A stretch of DNA of 64,000 nt, from contig NZ_JBHXHV010000004.1 of assembly GCF_042726155.1 (NCBI RefSeq), positions 62,001 to 126,000 of the forward strand, in the 5' to 3' direction. Both the position numbers and the translations under genes were made by a program. The first letter of the stretch is position 1, and every line of letters begins with the position of its first letter. The notes beneath the pieces were generated by a model, which was not told the DNA's origin, searched no databases, and saw only the letters and a list, made by a program, of their open reading frames with translations. The stretch is from Leucobacter sp042726155 (GTDB lineage Bacteria; Actinomycetota; Actinomycetes; Actinomycetales; Microbacteriaceae). Below are positions 59,355 to 64,000 of the stretch, piece by piece.

Positions 59355-61448
59355 TCAGCCTCCTTCCACCGCCCGGACGAGCCGAGGCTCCAGTACGCGC
59401 ACTGCCGATGCGACGAACGTATTGGTGAGGTGCGAACCTTGACGGTAGACGAGCACGTCTCCAATCACACTCGGGCATCGTTCTGATCCTGCACACGCGA
59501 TGTCACTCACATCGATTAGTCGGTCGATACCGGCAAGCTTCGCTGCGGGCACTTGGTAGCGGGCTCCAGAGCGCGCAACTCCCTCGTCGCGATCGAACCC
59601 GCACTGGGAAATGTCGCTCATGTGCTGGGCAACGCACTCGTAAACTTCGATTTCAGGCGCAGGATTGTCGAGCAGGGGCACAACAGTGATCCCCGCATCT
59701 TGCAGTGCTACCCAACTCGTCGCAACGCGCTCGACGCCGGGTGTTACGTCCCCGTCCGAGGTCGTTCCTTCAAAGACTTGACGACCTGAGGTCAGTACGA
59801 TGTCGGGTTTGGCCCTCTGCAACGCCGCGAGGGCGGCGTGGTTCCATTGCGCACAGCTCTCTCGTTGCTCGTTATCCGTTGAATAGGACGGGTCAGCGAA
59901 GGCGCACGCCGATTTCAAGTATGTTGTGACTCGCCACCCACGGTGCTCAGCGATCGTCGCGATTGCGGGTTGCCACTGAAGCATCTTGGAATCCCCGACG
60001 AGTGCGACCTCTAATTCACCTTCGGGGTCGCCGTAGTCGCACACGGTCAGCTCCGCCGACCTCATTCCGGCTACGCACCCGTCGCGCTCCGCTTGCGGAA
60101 GATCTTCGGTAGCCGCGGCGGGGGCAGGGATCGTCGCGGACACCTTTGTCGGTGCGTCATACGAGGCCACGAGTCCCGAATCGTCGAGCTGAAGCTGAGC
60201 AGCTCCGAGCTGCGCGAGGTCATCCTCTGAGACGGCCGCAGACTGCTGCGGGATCAGCGAGAGCAGTAATGCCCCGGCAAGTACGCCAACGAGGGTCAAG
60301 TTCAGGCCGAACGAGAGGGTCAGTGGCGTCGTGTCACGCAATCGAGACGACCGGCGAACCGGATTCTCGATGAACTTCAGGCTGAGCCAGGCCAGCACAC
60401 CGCTGGCCAGCACGAGTACGAGTTTATAGCGCAATCGCAATTCACCGAAGTGTGCCTCTGCAATTGTCAGGACGGGCCAGTGCCAGAGATACCACGAGTA
60501 CGAGAGGCCACCCACCCACACGATCGGCCGCCATGCGAGAAACTGTGCAGGCGTCCCTCGCGAGATATCTCGGCCAGTTGTTGCGAGAATCAGCGCGGCT
60601 GTTCCGAGCACTGGAAGCAGCGCGGCACTCCCCGGCCACGGGATTTCTCTTGAAAACAGGGCAGCAGCAGCGAGTACTGCGAGCAACCCTGCCCATCCAA
60701 TACACCGAGCAACCTGCGTCGAGATCCGCGGCCATTGGATTGCCCCCATGGCGACCAACGCACCGATACCGAGCTCCCAGATGCGAGTCGTTGTAGCAAA
60801 AAAAGCGGTATCGGGACTCTGCGACGTCTCACGCATGGACCATACGAAACTCACTACACAGATCACAACGATGACCACCAGCAAGGCGGTACGTTTGCTC
60901 ACGCGCGGCAAAAAACGTACGGCGACGGCAATCGTAAGCGCTATTGCCAGCGGCCAAACGACATAAAACTGCTCTTCAACAGCGAGGGACCAGAAGTGCA
61001 GCACCGGCGAAACACTTGAACCCTCCGCTCCGTAGTCAACAGCCTCCGCGGCGAATCTCCAGTTCACGACATAGAGAGCAGCTGCGCTGATGTCCGAGCC
61101 GATGCTTCTCCAGCTGGTGCTCGGCAGGAGTATCCACGCGGCGATAGTTGTCACAGTAAGCACTGTTACTGCGGCAGGAAGCAATCGCTTCATCCGCCGC
61201 GCCCAAAATGCAGCTAGCGAGAGCTTCCCCGTCGTATCGATCTCTCGCAAGATGTGACTAGTGATGAGATATCCACTAATGACGAAGAAGATGTCCACGC
61301 CGACGTAGCCACCGTCCGCGAACGGCACGCCAGCGTGATACACCAACACGAGCCCGATCGCGAGAGCTCGCAATCCTTCGACTTCCGCCCGGAATCCACG
61401 TGTGCGTTTCGGGAGTGCTTTCGTGTCCTGTACGCCGAGCGCGCTCAC
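59355..61448 (-). CDS. Acyltransferase-3/SGNH protein with altered SGNH catalytic motifs
   Basis: 697 residues and clearly paralogous to the protein at 51860. It has the same acyltransferase-3 core (FRAEVEGLRALAI, GVDIFFVISGYLI, FWSLAVEEQFY, YSWYLWHWP). In the SGNH domain the first motif is VGDSKMLQW (about 484) rather than GDSH, and the final motif is QGSHLT (about 670), where the paralogue has DNQHLT, so the expected catalytic aspartate is absent. The acyltransferase half may still act, with the SGNH half impaired or different. GTG start behind GAGGAG. An AT-rich patch at 61499-61520 may hold the promoter. Confidence 0.87.
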   Translation of the reverse strand: MSALGVQDTKALPKRTRGFRAEVEGLRALAIGLVLVYHAGVPFADGGYVGVDIFFVISGYLITSHILREIDTTGKLSLAAFWARRMKRLLPAAVTVLTVTTIAAWILLPSTSWRSIGSDISAAALYVVNWRFAAEAVDYGAEGSSVSPVLHFWSLAVEEQFYVVWPLAIALTIAVAVRFLPRVSKRTALLVVIVVICVVSFVWSMRETSQSPDTAFFATTTRIWELGIGALVAMGAIQWPRISTQVARCIGWAGLLAVLAAAALFSREIPWPGSAALLPVLGTAALILATTGRDISRGTPAQFLAWRPIVWVGGLSYSWYLWHWPVLTIAEAHFGELRLRYKLVLVLASGVLAWLSLKFIENPVRRSSRLRDTTPLTLSFGLNLTLVGVLAGALLLSLIPQQSAAVSEDDLAQLGAAQLQLDDSGLVASYDAPTKVSATIPAPAAATEDLPQAERDGCVAGMRSAELTVCDYGDPEGELEVALVGDSKMLQWQPAIATIAEHRGWRVTTYLKSACAFADPSYSTDNEQRESCAQWNHAALAALQRAKPDIVLTSGRQVFEGTTSDGDVTPGVERVATSWVALQDAGITVVPLLDNPAPEIEVYECVAQHMSDISQCGFDRDEGVARSGARYQVPAAKLAGIDRLIDVSDIACAGSERCPSVIGDVLVYRQGSHLTNTFVASAVRVLEPRLVRAVEGG

Positions 61449-61584
61449 CTTTTACTCCTCAAACGGCAGCGCCGGGCGCTCAACACCTGGTGCCGCTCAT
61501 ACAATTCACTTAATTTTATGGCGCGCGCACGAGCTCACCCGGACAGCGGACGCAATGCCCGCACGCCTACCGGCTCACAGAAAG
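61449..61584. other. Non-coding interval upstream of the acyltransferase gene
   Basis: 136 bases between two minus-strand genes. It contains an AT-rich stretch (about 61499-61520) with TTGTAT on the minus strand as a possible -10 for the acyltransferase gene. No small gene is seen. Confidence 0.4.
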
Positions 61585-63504
61585 CTAATGAGCGACTCGA
61601 TAAATGAAAGCGGCCATCGCCTCACGCGTCATCGAACTCTTTGGTGCATAAATTTTCGTGGAGCCCTGTTTGATGCCCGTCGTATACCCTCGCGCGTACA
61701 TCCAGGTGACTTCGTTGTAGAACTTGTCACCCCGTCGCATGTCCGCGAACGGAGACGCTGCTGGACCAACGTATTTTCCACCCTTGATCCTGTAAATGAA
61801 GGCAGCGGTAGCTTCACGTGAGACGACAGATTTGGGTAGGTACTTCGGTTTGCCCGCGGACTGCTTGAAGCCAGTGCTGTATCCCTTGGCGTACATCCAG
61901 GTGATCTCTTTGTAGAATTTGTCACCCGGCTTGAGGTCAGCGAACGGGGAAGTCTTCGGCCCCTTATAAGTTGCCCCTTCAAGCCGGTAGAGGAAGGCCG
62001 CCATCGCTTCGCGCGTTACTGCGCTCTTCGGCTGGAAGACCACGCGTCCATCTGCTGTCTTCGTACCCGTGGTCAGGCCTGTGGCGCCCATCCACTCGAT
62101 CTCCTTGTAGAACTGGTGGCTCGCTGGCACGTCAGGGAAACGAGTATTCGGTGATCCGAACCACGACTTATAGAACTGATAGAAGTTTCGGTTTCCGTAG
62201 CTCGAGCATCCATCTCCCTCGCCCCACCCGGCGTTCAGCGCAGCGGCGTTCGGGCGGTAAGGTGTGTAGATGTACAGGGCGGCCGTCGCCCAGTTTTCGA
62301 TGTACACCTGTGAAGTGCCGCAACCCGCGTTCGGGTGCCACTGAATCGTGTTGGTGCGGAACGGTTTGTAGTTGTAGTCGTTCGGGTGTGCTTTGTAGAC
62401 CTGCAGCTGCCAGGCCCCGTAATAGACCTGGTTAGCGAACCCGAAGTACTTACTGTTGCAGTTTGCGGAATTGCCGGGCCCGGAGTCAGGGCAGGCATAG
62501 CCCATGGCGACGCTGAATTGACGTGCAGTTGGCCAGGTGTCGCTGACGAGGCTCTGCTCCTTCTCGAGCATAATCAGGAGCACGCGGGGGCTGACGTTAC
62601 ACGCCTTGGCGACGCGAGTAATAATCGAAGCAGCGGATTCGCTCTGCTTGCCGGCGAACGCTTTGCAATACGCGTTGGCTCCGCGCGATATGGAATCGTG
62701 CGTTGAATTCGACAAGCACTTTTGCGCGACGACACTTCCGAAGATCGGCTTGCCCGGCTCCCGACCCGGGTCGCCGATGGTGCAGCGGCCAATCTTCTGA
62801 TTCAGAAAGCTCTGCACCTGTGACGCGCTCATCGCGCTGCCGTTGTAGAAGTTCTCATCCGAGATGATGTACCCAGCGTTGAATCCGCTCGAAAGCGACG
62901 TCGAAGCGGCGGGTGCACGTAGCGCACGTTCCCGGCCGAGACTCTCATCAATAGCTGAATCAGGAAGCTTGGTTGGGGTGAGCTTGCCGGGCTCTTCCGT
63001 AGCTGGCGTCTCGTCAACCGGATCGGCGGAGGCGTCGGCGTCGGTACCCGGTCCGCTGGCATCGCTCGTCGCCTCCGCGTCGACACCGTCGGCGCTTGCC
63101 GCACCCTCCACACTCGCATCAGCGGAGGCGCCTTGAACTCCGGTGGATGCCTCGCCACCGTCGGCGGCGACGGTCCCCGAAGCGTCGGCGGTGGCATCAA
63201 CGGACGTGCCTGCGGACGCATCGGCCGACGCGTTGGCGCTCGCGTCGGCCGAAGCAGCGGAAGAGGTTCCACCATCGACGCCGTTCGCTCCCGCGGTAGC
63301 ATCGGCCGTAGCATTCGCCGCGTCAGCGCCAGCGCTACCACCAGCGTCCGCCGAACCATTGCTATCAGCTGCCGCATCCGCCGTCGTGACCGGCGGGGTC
63401 GTGGGACCAGGTGTCGCGTACGCGATGCTTCCCTGTCCGAGGAGTCCCAGGCTGAGACCCAGCACCAGCGCACACTTCATGAACCGTTGTCTGCGCGCCG
63501 TCAT
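61585..63504 (-). CDS. Secreted protein with three SLH repeats and a lysozyme/hemagglutinin-like central domain
   Basis: 639 residues. A signal peptide (about 1-30, cut near AYA-TPG) is followed by a very long Ala/Asp/Ser/Gly linker (about 31-170). The central domain (about 195-465) contains FYNGSAMSASQVQSFLNQ, SPRVLLIMLEKEQSLV and a Cys-rich C-terminal half, resembling proteins annotated as hemagglutinin or transglycosylase-like in related actinobacteria. Three SLH repeats (about 466-639) each have an F-x-D start, a FYKEITWM-like helix and a TREAMAAFIYR-like end. Canonical SLH domains bind pyruvylated wall polymers, and this cluster has two pyruvyltransferase-family genes. Start ATG 63504, probably leaderless. 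Confidence 0.85.
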   Translation of the reverse strand: MTARRQRFMKCALVLGLSLGLLGQGSIAYATPGPTTPPVTTADAAADSNGSADAGGSAGADAANATADATAGANGVDGGTSSAASADASANASADASAGTSVDATADASGTVAADGGEASTGVQGASADASVEGAASADGVDAEATSDASGPGTDADASADPVDETPATEEPGKLTPTKLPDSAIDESLGRERALRAPAASTSLSSGFNAGYIISDENFYNGSAMSASQVQSFLNQKIGRCTIGDPGREPGKPIFGSVVAQKCLSNSTHDSISRGANAYCKAFAGKQSESAASIITRVAKACNVSPRVLLIMLEKEQSLVSDTWPTARQFSVAMGYACPDSGPGNSANCNSKYFGFANQVYYGAWQLQVYKAHPNDYNYKPFRTNTIQWHPNAGCGTSQVYIENWATAALYIYTPYRPNAAALNAGWGEGDGCSSYGNRNFYQFYKSWFGSPNTRFPDVPASHQFYKEIEWMGATGLTTGTKTADGRVVFQPKSAVTREAMAAFLYRLEGATYKGPKTSPFADLKPGDKFYKEITWMYAKGYSTGFKQSAGKPKYLPKSVVSREATAAFIYRIKGGKYVGPAASPFADMRRGDKFYNEVTWMYARGYTTGIKQGSTKIYAPKSSMTREAMAAFIYRVAH

Positions 63505-63510
63505 ATCACT

Positions 63511-63516
63511 ACCTTA
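63511..63516 (-). promoter_or_regulatory. Candidate -10 box for leaderless expression of the SLH gene
   Basis: On the minus strand TAAGGT is followed by six bases and the ATG at 63504. The spacing is the same as for the TAAGAT-GTG pair at 42572, and no Shine-Dalgarno is possible. Confidence 0.45.
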
Positions 63517-63644
63517 ATGTGCGCCGGTTCACTCGAAAAGCGATCGCTGTCGCCCGAACGTCGAATCACGCAATGGAGCGCTCATCCTCCGGTAGGGTTA
63601 CGGTTCGGAAGCGACGCAGGCAGAGCGATTGACGGTGCCCCAAT

Positions 63645-64000
63645 ATGACCTCGAAAATTGCTTCCGAACCGACGATGCGAGGGCCCATTGCACCCCGATA
63701 TCGCGACGACATCGACGGGCTTCGCGCCGTCGCTGTGCTGCTCGTTGTCGTATACCACGTGTGGCTTGGTCGCGTTTCGGGCGGCGTCGACGCTTTCCTG
63801 ATGATTTCCGCGTTCTTGCTCACGGGGTCACTCATGCGGCGCATTGAGACGACCGGCCGAGTGGGCGTCGCCACCCAGTGGGTACGAAACTTCAAGCGGA
63901 TGCTCCCCGCGGCCTCGATTGTAATTGTGGCAACCGTTGCGATCGGTATGGCAGTGCTCCCCGCTTCGACGCACGAGAGCCTCTGGCGTCACGCCTACGG
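63645..64000 (+). CDS. Acyltransferase-3 family protein (partial, runs off the window)
   Basis: The frame from ATG 63645 to the window end encodes at least 118 residues. It reads RYRDDIDGLRAVAVLLVVVYH, GGVDAFLMISAFLLTGSL, RNFKRMLPAASIVIVATVAI. This is the N-terminal membrane part of an acyltransferase-3 protein, less like the two paralogues at 51860 and 59355 (FLMISAFLL in place of FFVISGFLI). No clear ribosome-binding site; ATG 63675 is an alternative start. Divergent from the SLH gene across 140 bases. Confidence 0.8.
   Translation, partial: MTSKIASEPTMRGPIAPRYRDDIDGLRAVAVLLVVVYHVWLGRVSGGVDAFLMISAFLLTGSLMRRIETTGRVGVATQWVRNFKRMLPAASIVIVATVAIGMAVLPASTHESLWRHAY

Noticed and set aside
62990..63420. 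Repetitive stretch that could be mistaken for a CRISPR or tandem array
   Set aside because: The repeats are degenerate GCG/TCG/GTC codons encoding an Ala/Asp/Ser/Gly linker in the SLH protein, with no fixed repeat length or spacers.

Overview
The window is high-GC DNA with actinobacterial signal usage: many GTG/TTG starts, ATGA/TGATG/TAATG gene overlaps, and -10 boxes sitting directly on start codons. The gene content (GlfT2-type galactofuranosyltransferase, UDP-galactopyranose mutase, fused RmlC-RmlD, SLH proteins with a TREAMAAF-type motif, a PiT transporter with a small two-helix partner) points to a Microbacteriaceae-like member of Micrococcales, perhaps Leucobacter or a close relative. 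The genus is an inference from gene style, not a computed assignment. I saw no rRNA, tRNA, CRISPR array, transposase or phage gene.

Region 1 (about 1-12.7 kb) is ordinary housekeeping, almost all on the minus strand: threonine ammonia-lyase with an AI-2E family permease, a class 3 type aldehyde dehydrogenase, a PiT phosphate transporter with two PHO-box-like sites upstream, an atypical 6-phosphofructokinase, an SNF2-type helicase, RibF with a membrane protein, and mannose-6-phosphate isomerase.

Region 2 (about 12.7-34.1 kb) starts a very large cell-surface glycan locus. It holds an O-antigen ligase/polymerase-like protein, deoC (probably a bystander), glfT2, rmlA, a polyprenol-phosphate sugar transferase-like GT2 with its DUF2304 partner, a Wzx-like flippase, several GT2 enzymes, a large DUF6541-like membrane protein, rmlB, rmlCD, glf and a LicD-methyltransferase fusion. 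Together these would make dTDP-rhamnose and UDP-galactofuranose and build and flip a rhamnose/galactofuranose-containing wall glycan. A META-domain protein, map and a siderophore-interacting protein are interspersed.

Region 3 (about 34.2-64 kb) has visibly more A+T and mixed strands. It encodes an ABC-2 polysaccharide exporter whose ATPase ends in an LGFP-like domain. It also encodes four very large mosaic glycosyltransferases (GT2 plus TagF/CDP-glycerol glycerophosphotransferase-like modules, up to 1679 aa), two polysaccharide pyruvyl transferases, and a nucleotide-sugar dehydrogenase. A nonulosonic acid module follows (NeuB-type synthase, a fused cytidylyltransferase-PseG/SpsG protein, a GT-B candidate transferase), with two acyltransferase-SGNH O-acetylases plus the start of a third. 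The last complete gene encodes a secreted protein with three C-terminal SLH repeats.

My working model is that region 3 makes a teichoic- or teichulosonic-acid-like polymer that is exported by the ABC transporter and decorated by pyruvate ketals and acetyl groups. SLH domains classically bind pyruvylated wall polymers, so the SLH protein at 61.6-63.5 kb may be anchored on the product of the same locus. The giant transferases, the NeuA-PseG fusion and the pyruvyl-transferase/SLH pairing are the parts most likely to be undescribed.
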